From positions 56,052-120,051 of the forward strand of contig JAVBMF010000006.1 in assembly GCA_031552735.1 (NCBI GenBank): a stretch of DNA of 64,000 nt, in the 5' to 3' direction. This document shows positions 40,376-49,145 of this stretch, piece after piece. The position numbers were made by a program, and so were the translations under genes. Every line of letters starts with the position of its first letter. Within the stretch, counting starts at the first letter, position 1. This stretch comes from JAVBUY01 sp031552735 (GTDB taxonomy: Bacteria; Bacillota; Clostridia; Christensenellales; Aristaeellaceae). The notes under the pieces are model-generated. The model had not been told where the DNA came from. It saw nothing but the letters and a program-made list of their open reading frames with translations, and ran no database searches.

Positions 40376-42672
40376 GCGTCGCCTTCCATCTGCGTCGGCG
40401 AATCCGCCGGATGCGCGGGCGGCGGCATTTCACCCTTCTCTTCGGCAATAAACGCGGTCACTTCTTTGGGCAATTCCTTCGCAGGGTGCAGCTCGATGGT
40501 CGGGTACTCGATGCGCTCATGGAACACACCAGACAGAATCTGAATGAACGCGTTGGCGATCTTATGCAGGTCGCGGAAGGTCAGCGGCGAGGAATCGAGT
40601 TGGCCATCGTCCACCTTGGTTTTGATCAGGCGGCGAATGGTGGATTCGATTTTCTCGGGTGTCGCGTCCTGGATAGAGCGCACCGCCGCTTCCACCGTAT
40701 CGGCCAGCATCAAAATGGCTGCCTCGCTGGTCAGCGGCTTGGGGCCTTCGTAGCGGAAATCGGCCACATCGACCGGCTGACCGTCGTTGAGCTGCACCGC
40801 CTTGTTGTAGAAATAGAGCACCGGCGTATCACCGTGGTGCTGGGCAATCAGATCCAGTACGCGCTGCGGCATGCGATTGCGCTGCGCCAGCGCCACGCCG
40901 TCGCGGGTATGCGCGACCAGAATCGCAGTCGATACACGCGGATCGGTATGGTCGTGCGGGTTTTCACCGGTCTGGTTCTCCTTGAAATAGATTGGCCGCT
41001 TGAGTTTGCCAAGATCATGATAATACGCGCCGACACGCACCAGCAGCGGGTTTGCGCCGATCGCCTCGGCAGCGGCCTCTGCGATGTTCGCCACCACCAT
41101 CGAGTGATGGTACGTGCCCGGCGCTTCAATCATCAGGCGGCGCAGCAGCGGCTGGTTGGGATTGCACAGTTCCAGCAGTTTCGCGGGCGTGACCAGATTA
41201 AACAGCACTTCCAGTGCGGGCTGGATGCCCACGCACAGCACCGTCGCCACAGGCCCGCTGATAAACGCGAACAAAGCCGACATGCCGACGATATTCATGT
41301 CGTTATTGGTCGCAAGACCGGCGGCAAATACCGCCACCGCGTTGGTAAATCCCACATACAGACCGGACAAAAGCACCTTGCTTCGGGGGGCGCGCTTGCG
41401 CACCGACAGCGACGCCACGATGCCGCCAATCACGGTCATCAGCACCACACCAATGGCCTGCGACGAGTTGGTGGCCACGCTGGTTGCGCTGCGCAGCGTC
41501 AGAATGTTCATCAGCAATGCCAGCGCGACATTGACGCCCATTGCAGTGCGCGTGCCCAGCAGAATGGTGGCGAGCAGCACACCCAGCGCGATGGGCAGCA
41601 GGAATGGATTGACCTGCACAGACGCAAGGCAGAGCCCCAGCGTCAGCAGCAGAATGATGAGCATCAGGGTTTGGTTGGACAGGCTGTTCAGCAGGTCCGG
41701 CACAAACAGTACCAAATACAAGTATAGGCCGACAAGCACAATAGCGGCCAGCATGCCGATGCCCAGATACAGTTCCGAATCAAAACGTGTGCCTTGCAGC
41801 AGGCCCAGCGAGCCGAGCAGCGCCAATTGTGGCGCGGTCACGCGCTCGCCCGCGACAACGATGTTCTGGCCCTGCTTGAACATCACCGGCTCGATTTCTT
41901 GGCGCGCTTTTTCACGATTCGCTTCGGTCGCGTCCTGATCAATCAGCATGTTCGGGCGTAGACAGGTGCGCAGTGTGGGCACGCCGACGCCCATCCACAA
42001 TTCCGTTGGCACAGAGTATCCAACGAGCTCCTGTACGTTGGTGATTGCGTCGTTGACCTGCCCTTCGGCAATCGTGCTGGCCATGGCTGTGCGCACGCCG
42101 GATACAAGGCTCTCTTGCAAGTGGTTCATTTCGGCGGTCGAGGCATTCATCAGCGTGGTTAACTGGCTGCGCGTCAGGTGAATGCGCGACAGTTTCTTTT
42201 CCGCTTCATTCAGGTCAATCTCCGTATAGGCCAAACCATCGTTGTCTTGTGGTTCTTGCGGTTTTTCTGTCGGCTTGGGCGTCGCCTCTCCATCGCGCAA
42301 TACGGAATCGGTTTGCTCACGCAAGCTCTTACCATACTGCTGCACGCCCCGCATTTCCACAAAAGCGGCGTTCAGCTCCGCCACCACGGCGTCCTCAACG
42401 GTTTCATCCAGATAATACACCGCGGACACCTGCGACGCCGCGTAGTCGCGACGCTGCTTGGTGGTTACTTCGTCTACAACATCTTTGCTGGCGGTGATCG
42501 TCTTTTTTGCGATATCGCCCACATGCAAATCGGACCGTTCCGGCGTAATCACCGTGATGCACAGCAGCATGATCAGCACATACGCGCCAATCCACAGCAG
42601 CCACATCACTGGGCGCCGCCTCTGGAACAGTCGTTTGTCGCTGGACTTATTTTTTCGCTCCGTTTGCGTCAT
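40372..42672 (-). CDS. pgpH: PgpH-type cyclic-di-AMP phosphodiesterase (7TM-HD)
   Basis: A 766-residue membrane protein. One membrane helix near residues 23-43 is followed by an extracellular 7TMR-HDED domain (about 45-310), seven membrane helices (about 315-510), and a cytoplasmic HD domain with HHSMVVANIAE, YHDLGKLKRP and AQHHGDTPV. Members of this family hydrolyse c-di-AMP to pApA. AGGAGG precedes the ATG at 42672, which lies inside the end of the phoH-like gene (26-base overlap). The HD motif is complete. Confidence 0.92.
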   Translation of the reverse strand: MTQTERKNKSSDKRLFQRRRPVMWLLWIGAYVLIMLLCITVITPERSDLHVGDIAKKTITASKDVVDEVTTKQRRDYAASQVSAVYYLDETVEDAVVAELNAAFVEMRGVQQYGKSLREQTDSVLRDGEATPKPTEKPQEPQDNDGLAYTEIDLNEAEKKLSRIHLTRSQLTTLMNASTAEMNHLQESLVSGVRTAMASTIAEGQVNDAITNVQELVGYSVPTELWMGVGVPTLRTCLRPNMLIDQDATEANREKARQEIEPVMFKQGQNIVVAGERVTAPQLALLGSLGLLQGTRFDSELYLGIGMLAAIVLVGLYLYLVLFVPDLLNSLSNQTLMLIILLLTLGLCLASVQVNPFLLPIALGVLLATILLGTRTAMGVNVALALLMNILTLRSATSVATNSSQAIGVVLMTVIGGIVASLSVRKRAPRSKVLLSGLYVGFTNAVAVFAAGLATNNDMNIVGMSALFAFISGPVATVLCVGIQPALEVLFNLVTPAKLLELCNPNQPLLRRLMIEAPGTYHHSMVVANIAEAAAEAIGANPLLVRVGAYYHDLGKLKRPIYFKENQTGENPHDHTDPRVSTAILVAHTRDGVALAQRNRMPQRVLDLIAQHHGDTPVLYFYNKAVQLNDGQPVDVADFRYEGPKPLTSEAAILMLADTVEAAVRSIQDATPEKIESTIRRLIKTKVDDGQLDSSPLTFRDLHKIANAFIQILSGVFHERIEYPTIELHPAKELPKEVTAFIAEEKGEMPPPAHPADSPTQMEGDA

Positions 42673-43645
42673 GCAGAGCCTCCTTCGAATGGGTCGCGTG
42701 TCTTTCGTAGGCTTGTACAATAGAGAGCACAAGTTCGTGCCTCACCACATCCCGGTGCGTCAGCAGCGTGATGCCGACCTCGGGCACGTCCCGTAGCACC
42801 TCGATGGCTTCGACCAGACCGGAGGTGCGTCCCGGCGGCAAGTCGATCTGCGTGATATCGCCCGTCACTACCATGCGCGAGCGAAATCCCATGCGCGTGA
42901 GAAACATTTTCATCTGCTCTGTGGTGGTGTTTTGCGCCTCGTCTAGGATGACAAACGCATCGGACAGCGTGCGTCCTCGCATATACGCCAGTGGCGCAAT
43001 TTCGATGACGCCGCGCTCTTGCAGGCGGGCAAACGCCTCCGGGCCGATCAGCTCATACAGCGCATCAAACAGCGGGCGCAGGTATGGATCGACTTTCTGC
43101 GACAGGTCGCCGGGCAGGAAACCCAGCTTTTCACCCGCCTCGACCGCCGGTCGGGTCAGCACGATGCGCTCAACCTCTTTGTTCTTCAGCGCGGTGACCG
43201 CCATGGCCATCGCGAGAAAGGTTTTTCCAGTTCCCGCCGGGCCAATACCGAAAGTCAGCGGCGCGGAACGGATAGACTGGATGTATTGCCGCTGCGCCAG
43301 CGTTTTGCACTTAATCTGTTTGCCTTTGAAGGTGGTCGTGACCACATCATGCGCCAGTTCGTCAATGCGATCCACATCCCCCTCGCGTGCCAGCGACAGC
43401 ACGTAGCGGATGCTGCTGGTGTCCACCGTTTCCCGGCGGGACAGCATGTCCAGCAATTTATTGAGCACCGTTGCGGTTAATTCCACCGCGTCAGGTTCGC
43501 CCTCAATGGTCAAGTGCGCGTCACGCAGCGCAATGCGGGTGCCTGTTTCACGCATCAGCAACCGGATGTGCTCATCTCCATTGCCGAACAGCGCATGGTA
43601 TATTTCCTGACGGTCGGTAGACAGTGGCAGACTGGTGGATGCCAA
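42647..43645 (-). CDS. PhoH-like ATPase
   Basis: A 332-residue cytoplasmic NTPase of the PhoH (YbeZ) family, usually encoded beside ybeY and probably acting with it on RNA. An N-terminal KH-like part is followed by the helicase-type core: Walker A GPAGTGKTFLAMAMAV, VLTRPAVEAGEKLGFLPGD, Walker B FVILDEAQNTT and GDITQIDLP. The start appears to be a TTG at 43645, with GGAGG nine bases upstream. Confidence 0.93.
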   Translation of the reverse strand: MASTSLPLSTDRQEIYHALFGNGDEHIRLLMRETGTRIALRDAHLTIEGEPDAVELTATVLNKLLDMLSRRETVDTSSIRYVLSLAREGDVDRIDELAHDVVTTTFKGKQIKCKTLAQRQYIQSIRSAPLTFGIGPAGTGKTFLAMAMAVTALKNKEVERIVLTRPAVEAGEKLGFLPGDLSQKVDPYLRPLFDALYELIGPEAFARLQERGVIEIAPLAYMRGRTLSDAFVILDEAQNTTTEQMKMFLTRMGFRSRMVVTGDITQIDLPPGRTSGLVEAIEVLRDVPEVGITLLTHRDVVRHELVLSIVQAYERHATHSKEALHDANGAKK

Positions 43646-43660
43646 ATGGCGTTTCCTCCC

Positions 43661-44842
43661 TTAACGTACGGTTGATCCGGTGGGTAGGCCGGGCTGGGAC
43701 AGCTCGCCGATGTTCTCAATGGCTTCCAGCACGACTTCCGCACAAAATTGATCATCTTTCATCATACTATACTCTACCCATTTGTCAACAATCTCTACAT
43801 GAAAAGGCACTTTTTCCAACGCAATTCGCTCGGCGGCGGTTGCGCTCTCTTTCTCCAGTTCTGTGCGATCGCGCGGCTGACTGATCAGCGTCACTTCTTC
43901 ATATATCTCTGTTTGCAGCCACACCGGCACAAAAATGCCGCCAACCTCCTTGCGTCGCATTTCGATATCCTGCTCGGCAAAGGGCACTACATCGTCTCGC
44001 GGCCAGACGCCCCACGGCGTGGACAGGATGGTGCGTTCGGCAGTCATGCCGGTCTGCTCCCCGATCACTTCCAATGCGGGGATGCTGGCGCGACCGATAT
44101 ACCATGCCTTGGCATCCACGGCCGCGCGCGCGGGCACCGGGCGCGTCAGACCATCGGCGGTGCGCTCCTCGCCCGACACCAATACCTGTCCCTTTTTTAC
44201 TGTGCTGCCGGGCTTCACCCTTGCCGTGCCCGCAAACACTGTCACACTGGCGATCACACCGTCGCGCGCGGCGATCACATCGCAGGGCTGCACGCCATAT
44301 TGCATCGGTACCGCGACGCGCGCAGGCACACAGGACACCACAACCCCTGCTCCCTCGTAATGCACATCCACCCAAGCGATGCGCGGCAACCGGCGCTCCA
44401 ACTCGCGCTGGATGGCCGGTAGATCAAGCCGTGCCTTGATGCGCCCGGGCACAATCTCGTTGTCGGCAAGCACGCGCCTCACCTCGCCGAGCGATTCCGC
44501 AGCGTTGTCGATGCGCACAAACCATACGCACTGCATGGCCGCCCAGACCACACACACAAACACCGCCAATCCAGCGGCCAGCATCACGCGGCGGGTAATC
44601 AGTGTCTGCGAACGCCTGAGCAGACTCTCTCTAAGGACGGTCACGCGCCAGCCTACTTTGCCGGCCAGTGCGCTGAGCGCATCAAAATCGCTGCTGCGCA
44701 CCGTCACGATCAATGTGCGGATGTCCTGCCGTCTTACCTGCGCGAAGCGGATTCCTTCGGCTGTGGCGCGGCTGATCAGCTTCTCCAGCGACAGGCCTTC
44801 CAACCGAAGGCGCACATGGCCCATGCCCACAAACCATCCCAT
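43661..44842 (-). CDS. yqfD: sporulation protein YqfD
   Basis: A 393-residue protein with one membrane helix (about residues 92-112) and a large outer-face domain. VTVRSSDFDALSALAGKVG near the N-terminus and GRIKARLDLPAIQRELERRLP with IAWVDVHYEGAGVVV mark the YqfD family. It is made in the mother cell under sigma-E in Bacillus and is needed for normal sporulation; the mechanism is not known. AAGGAGG precedes the ATG. It is followed by the phoH-like gene. Confidence 0.9.
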   Translation of the reverse strand: MGWFVGMGHVRLRLEGLSLEKLISRATAEGIRFAQVRRQDIRTLIVTVRSSDFDALSALAGKVGWRVTVLRESLLRRSQTLITRRVMLAAGLAVFVCVVWAAMQCVWFVRIDNAAESLGEVRRVLADNEIVPGRIKARLDLPAIQRELERRLPRIAWVDVHYEGAGVVVSCVPARVAVPMQYGVQPCDVIAARDGVIASVTVFAGTARVKPGSTVKKGQVLVSGEERTADGLTRPVPARAAVDAKAWYIGRASIPALEVIGEQTGMTAERTILSTPWGVWPRDDVVPFAEQDIEMRRKEVGGIFVPVWLQTEIYEEVTLISQPRDRTELEKESATAAERIALEKVPFHVEIVDKWVEYSMMKDDQFCAEVVLEAIENIGELSQPGLPTGSTVR

Positions 44843-44854
44843 GCGCTGTCCTCC

Positions 44855-45136
44855 TTAACCCCGATGCAGGTGATAACCCAACATATCAATGCGTCCTAGC
44901 ACCACAAGGTCGCTGGCGCCAAAGTACTCTAGCCTCAGATCATTTCCCTGTATCTCCATCAGCCCGCAGGCGGTGCGCACGCGTACAGACTGCCCCGCGT
45001 ATTCTACGATCCCTTTGTGGTTTTCGATGATCACGCGCTGATCGCCCATCAGCACCACACGCGGCACATCCAGCAATACTTCCTCGGGCAGACCGACCTT
45101 GCGAATCCCCTCCGCCAAGCGTTGTTTCTGCTTCAT
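44855..45136 (-). CDS. yqfC: sporulation protein YqfC
   Basis: A 93-residue YabP/YqfC-family protein. VPRVVLMGDQRVIIENHKGI and the final LEYFGASDLVVLGRI are typical. First gene of the operon. GGAGGG precedes the ATG. A -10-like TAGAAT at 45162-45157 lies about 20 bases upstream, but no confident sigma-E element was seen. Confidence 0.88.
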   Translation of the reverse strand: MKQKQRLAEGIRKVGLPEEVLLDVPRVVLMGDQRVIIENHKGIVEYAGQSVRVRTACGLMEIQGNDLRLEYFGASDLVVLGRIDMLGYHLHRG

Positions 45137-45174
45137 GCCATCCCTCCGCTCTGACTATTCTATGTGCGGGCGCA

Positions 45175-45192
45175 CGCAAAAAGCACCCGGCG
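45175..45192. repeat. 18-bp direct repeat, copy 1
   Basis: CGCAAAAAGCACCCGGCG, identical to 47909-47926. This copy lies between yqfC and the 840-residue protein gene. Confidence 0.8.
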
Positions 45193-45326
45193 GCAGCAGC
45201 CGTTGCCGAGCAGATGATCAAGCCATACTTCATTTGACAGAATTGCCAAATTTTTATAGTATATTGTTAATGAATCTTTGTTGGAATGTATCAAACCGAC
45301 AAAAGAAAAGCCAGGGAGGCAGCGAT

Positions 45327-47849
45327 ATGACACAGTCACAGAGCAAATCCAGAAACATGCGCCTATTAGCCTTTTGCTTAGCCATCGCATTGGTTGGCAA
45401 CATCGTGCTATCGACCGGACTGGCCTTGGCCGAGACAGAACAGGTTTCCGCATCCATTGATATGGCTGCGATGATCGCCGATTCACCCGTGCCGGACGAG
45501 CTGTATCAAGGTGAGCGGGTCGATCTGTCGGACATTCAAGCAATGATGGACAACGGCACAATGCCCGGCAATCCGATCGTCGGCATTCTGGCCGTTATCG
45601 GCGCAAAATTACTCGACGCCGCACTGACAAAGGTGAGCAATTGGGTTGTCGATAATATCTTTAAGTCTATCTGGGGCGACGATGACGAACCAGACCCGCA
45701 GGAGCAGCGCCACAAGGAAATCATGGGCGAATTGAGTAAAATCCAGTCAACGCTGCGCGTCATGGATGAGAAGCTGTCCGCGATTCTCCAGAAGCTGGAT
45801 GCGATCATCAAAAAGATGGAGATCGAGCCGATCCGCCAGATGATCCTGCGCAAGCAAGCGGAATACCGCGTCGTTTCCACCCATGTGGAACAATATAAGA
45901 GCGCGCTGATCAAAGGTACAGACAAAAAATCGCAACAAAAGATACTCTCTTCCTTCTACAACAGTACGGTGCATGGCGCCGCCAACGCGCTGCAAATGAC
46001 CGTCAACTATGCCAAGGCGCTCATGGACAACCAACTGGGCTACTCCATGTTTGCCGCATACGACAAGTTTATCGAGCTGTCCAATTATTCTTGGGAAGCA
46101 GAGGCTTATTCCTTCCGGCTGGGCATGCGGGTGGCCGATCTTTCGCTGTTCTACGAATCAGCGATGATGACCTCGCTGTATCTGCGCGACCAACTCGAGC
46201 AGCATCCCAAAGACGCGCAGGTGCTCTCGGATATCGAGATGCTCAACAAGTATGTCAAGGCGATCAACGAATACGCAAAGCTTAATATGGCACCGATTCT
46301 GCCCGATGGCTACAACCGTTTCATCGGCAATGGCACGCGGATGCCGATGATGCACAAGACAAACGCCAGCGGCATGAACGCGGACGCGGCGATCGGCGTC
46401 TGCACCACCGATCCGCGCACCTGGACCAAGAGCCTGTCCGGAGAAAAAGGCACGGCGCGTCCGATTGCCCCGTCTGAGGTGGCCGCTATCCTGAAATACT
46501 ACGGCTCCACCGATCTGAAGGCCTGTCTGGAAAAGGGCGGTATTCACCTCAATACCGATGCTCCAATCGTACTCGCACGCTTCGATGATCCTTTCTTCGC
46601 CGCACCGGAACCGCCGCGTGATTTAGAAAATGCCGAATCCGGCGGCAAGCACTACCAAGACTTCACGTTTACGCTCCCCGCTGTAAATCCGCGCGATGCA
46701 TCCAGGATGCTGGACATCCAAGTGACGTACAAGATGCAGTTGGTCGGCCAACCTGCCGTCCTAGCGGAGGTAAAAAGTGGCATCAGCGCCGCGCATCTGT
46801 ATGTCGAAGAGCCGATCCGTAAGGCCGCAGACGCGGTGCTAACCGTCATCGGTGAAGTCGCGACGTTCGGCGATGACTATATCACGCTGCAAACCAAGGA
46901 TGACGCGCTGATCACCTTTTGGCTGGAAGACACCACCACCATCACCGGCGAGTTGATCATAGGCAGCCGCGCGGACATCGCCTATGTCGTGCTGCCCGGC
47001 GACACCAGCGCTGACGATGCCTATACCTGCCGCAATGTGGCGATCAACATCCTGGTGGTGCCACCGATGGTCGCACCGTTTATGGTGCACGGCACGGTCG
47101 ATCTGCTGGCCGGCAACGCACTGATTGTGACCGATCGCGACGCGAAAACGCACAGCTTCCTGCTGGGCGACGTCGCCATCGAAGGTCTACTGGAAGAAGG
47201 TGCAGAGGTCGAAATCAACGGCCATACCAGCGCGCTGGGCAAGCGCCAGATTGCCGACAGCATTGTGGTCACTGCCCCGATTATTCGCCCGTTCCATACG
47301 GTTGGCTCGGTCGCCGAGGTTTCTGATACCCACCTAACCATTCTGGAAGACCGTGGAACCTCCGTGCGTTTCCTGCTGCAAGATACCGACATCGAGGGCG
47401 ACCTAATCGTCGACGCGCATGCAACGGTGATCGCGCACAATGACGGCCGCCAGTATATCGCCGACCAAGTGACCTGCACCAACAGCCCGCAGCCCATGCC
47501 GGAGCTCAAGGAAATTGAGGGCAAGGTGACCAAGCTCTCCAAGCAATCGCTGACGCTGCGAGGGGACGACCGAAAGACGTATACCTTCTCGCTGCAAGGA
47601 ATTGATGATTGGGATGACGACACCATTCCCCTGTCCATCGTCCATGTGATCTATCACGAAGAAGGCAAGCGTCTGCTGGCCAACCAAGTGACGCTAATCG
47701 AAGCGCCCATGCCCGGGCCGATCGATCCGGAGCCGAAACCGGGCCCCATTGATCCAGACCCTAGGCCGGGCCCGATTGATCCGGACCCCGAGCCGGACGA
47801 CCCGAGCGATGACGATGAACCCGATGATGCGCTGACGTCTGCCCGATAA
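45327..47849 (+). CDS. large exported protein: helical domain, four beta repeats, Pro/Asp tail
   Basis: An 840-residue protein of unknown function. The signal peptide spans about residues 10-35 (cleavage after ALALA). A hydrophobic helical stretch (81-115: GNPIVGILAVIGAKLLDAAL and following) is followed by a charged coiled coil (about 125-165) and further helices to about 310. A mixed region follows to about 500. Then four related repeats of about 75 residues start near 505, 586, 657 and 728, each with a G-x-V...L-T/I-L pattern reminiscent of DUF5666 beta domains. The tail has three PGPIDPxPx units. The start at 45327 has GGGAGG seven bases upstream. A TTGACA at 45234 with A+T-rich downstream sequence is the likely promoter. 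No cell-wall anchor motif is seen. The helical part recalls pore-forming toxins only in general layout. Confidence 0.75.
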   Translation: MTQSQSKSRNMRLLAFCLAIALVGNIVLSTGLALAETEQVSASIDMAAMIADSPVPDELYQGERVDLSDIQAMMDNGTMPGNPIVGILAVIGAKLLDAALTKVSNWVVDNIFKSIWGDDDEPDPQEQRHKEIMGELSKIQSTLRVMDEKLSAILQKLDAIIKKMEIEPIRQMILRKQAEYRVVSTHVEQYKSALIKGTDKKSQQKILSSFYNSTVHGAANALQMTVNYAKALMDNQLGYSMFAAYDKFIELSNYSWEAEAYSFRLGMRVADLSLFYESAMMTSLYLRDQLEQHPKDAQVLSDIEMLNKYVKAINEYAKLNMAPILPDGYNRFIGNGTRMPMMHKTNASGMNADAAIGVCTTDPRTWTKSLSGEKGTARPIAPSEVAAILKYYGSTDLKACLEKGGIHLNTDAPIVLARFDDPFFAAPEPPRDLENAESGGKHYQDFTFTLPAVNPRDASRMLDIQVTYKMQLVGQPAVLAEVKSGISAAHLYVEEPIRKAADAVLTVIGEVATFGDDYITLQTKDDALITFWLEDTTTITGELIIGSRADIAYVVLPGDTSADDAYTCRNVAINILVVPPMVAPFMVHGTVDLLAGNALIVTDRDAKTHSFLLGDVAIEGLLEEGAEVEINGHTSALGKRQIADSIVVTAPIIRPFHTVGSVAEVSDTHLTILEDRGTSVRFLLQDTDIEGDLIVDAHATVIAHNDGRQYIADQVTCTNSPQPMPELKEIEGKVTKLSKQSLTLRGDDRKTYTFSLQGIDDWDDDTIPLSIVHVIYHEEGKRLLANQVTLIEAPMPGPIDPEPKPGPIDPDPRPGPIDPDPEPDDPSDDDEPDDALTSAR
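47712..47792 (+). repeat. three 27-bp tandem repeats in the tail of the exported protein
   Basis: Three in-frame units (47712, 47739, 47766) encode PGPIDPEPK, PGPIDPDPR and PGPIDPDPE. This looks like a flexible spacer, as found next to the wall in surface proteins. Confidence 0.85.
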
Positions 47850-47868
47850 TCCGCTGTTTTGATGCGAA

Positions 47869-47901
47869 AGGCCATAAGCGAACAACGCTTATGGCCTTTT
47901 T
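47869..47901 (+). terminator. intrinsic terminator of the 840-residue protein gene
   Basis: AGGCCATAAGCG pairs perfectly with CGCTTATGGCCT around a five-base loop, followed by a T run. Confidence 0.9.
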
Positions 47902-47908
47902 CGTTGCC

Positions 47909-47926
47909 CGCAAAAAGCACCCGGCG
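47909..47926. repeat. 18-bp direct repeat, copy 2
   Basis: Identical to 45175-45192. This copy forms one arm and the T run of the minus-strand terminator at 47912-47939. Confidence 0.8.
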
Positions 47927-47939
47927 ATGTGCCGGATGC
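47912..47939 (-). terminator. terminator of the 47995-49047 secreted protein gene
   Basis: On the minus strand GCATCCGGC pairs with GCCGGGTGC (one mismatch), followed by five T. Confidence 0.75.
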
Positions 47940-47994
47940 CTTCGCCTACCCAATGGCGCAAGGAAAGCCCGTCGTAAAGCGGGCTTTGCTTGAT

Positions 47995-49047
47995 TTATTT
48001 CTGCGTGCAAACCAGGGTATGCGTGACCTTTCCTTCGACCTGCGTCAGCGTGTGTTCCACGCGCACACCGCCCACCGTCCAGGTGCTTTGGTAGGTCAGC
48101 ACGCCCTTTTGCACCGCCTTGATCCACGCCGATCCATCCAGCGGATCGTAAAGCATGCTATTGGGTTGCCAGTGCATCGGGTCATCCTGCTCGGGCGCGC
48201 CATAGCGCTGTTTCAACAGACTGTCCACGCGATCAAAATCATAGATGGCGTCGCTGGGATCATACGGCGGCTTAGTAAAGGTCGCCGATATGTCGGTCAG
48301 CTTGCCGGTTTTATCAAACAGATAGACGCAACGCATGGGATTGGGCAGGTTGACCCCGGTGTCATACACCAGCGAGCCCTCGTCCTCTCGCTTGAATTTA
48401 CCGGGTTTCTGGGCTTTGACCTCTTCGAGGGTCATGACCATGGTCAGCACGGCGTCTTGCTCCTCGCTCTGGGGCACGCGCCACTCGAACGAGTCCGGCG
48501 TCACAAGCGGTTGCACCGGTTCCGGCGTAGCGCGCGGCAACGTGGGATCGAGAAAATCAAAGAACAACCCGATCTTCTTGCGCTGCTCTCTTCTGTCTGG
48601 ATAATAGATCAGGGAAATATCTAGGGCATCTTTATGCCAAAGTTTGCTGAGCGCAGCGGCGTGTCGCTCCTCGCTGGTCGGTTCACCAAAGCGCTTGATC
48701 ACCGCTGACAGCAGCTCCTCATACCGATTGCCCGGCTGCATATAGGTCGCGCTGGCGTTGGGTTCAACGAATATGTCGATATATTGCAACTGCGTATTTC
48801 CGCCAAATGTGGCTTGCAGGGACTTTATCGGCACGCCCTCCACCGAGAACCCGGTTGCGTCGATTGTGTTCTTGCTGACACGAACCTTGATGCCGACCTC
48901 TTTCAGCTGATCCCTCATCTGCTCCATGGTTGTGTCGTAGCGCATTTCGGTGAAAAAATCCAGCGACACATTCGCCTGCTCGGCGGCCAGCGCGCAAGCG
49001 GGCATGAGCATCGCCAAACCCAGACATAGGCATAGTGCTTTTTTCAT
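47995..49047 (-). CDS. secreted protein of unknown function with duplicated halves
   Basis: A 350-residue exported protein with a signal peptide (residues 1-22, cleavage after ALA). Two regions, about 25-185 and 210-350, each hold an alternating strand/helix pattern ending in an LLK/VIKRFGxP-like phrase (AVIKRFGEPTSEE and SLLKQRYGAPEQDD). This suggests an internal duplication of the same small fold as in the 36.8-37.8 kb gene, though overall identity is low. No catalytic motif is visible. It has its own terminator and points toward the 840-residue protein gene. Confidence 0.7.
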   Translation of the reverse strand: MKKALCLCLGLAMLMPACALAAEQANVSLDFFTEMRYDTTMEQMRDQLKEVGIKVRVSKNTIDATGFSVEGVPIKSLQATFGGNTQLQYIDIFVEPNASATYMQPGNRYEELLSAVIKRFGEPTSEERHAAALSKLWHKDALDISLIYYPDRREQRKKIGLFFDFLDPTLPRATPEPVQPLVTPDSFEWRVPQSEEQDAVLTMVMTLEEVKAQKPGKFKREDEGSLVYDTGVNLPNPMRCVYLFDKTGKLTDISATFTKPPYDPSDAIYDFDRVDSLLKQRYGAPEQDDPMHWQPNSMLYDPLDGSAWIKAVQKGVLTYQSTWTVGGVRVEHTLTQVEGKVTHTLVCTQK

Positions 49048-49107
49048 AGGCTGTCCCCCTCTTTCGTGCGTTTGCCCATAGAACGAGCAGAAAAACCCAA
49101 TCCCTGC

Positions 49108-49135
49108 AAAAAAGAGGCCGCCATCGGCAGCCTCT
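49108..49135 (-). terminator. terminator of the rhamnose operon
   Basis: On the minus strand GAGGCTGCC pairs with GGCGGCCTC around GAT, followed by six T, about 10 bases after the rhaA stop. Confidence 0.85.
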
Positions 49136-49145
49136 TCGCCTTTTG

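Noticed and set aside
40411..41727. A 438-codon plus-strand frame opposite pgpH
   Set aside because: A His/Arg/Gln-rich product with no hydrophobic core, antisense to a well-supported membrane protein.
47712..47792. The tandem repeats as a CRISPR or other DNA-level array
   Set aside because: They are in-frame 27-bp units within a coding sequence with no spacers.
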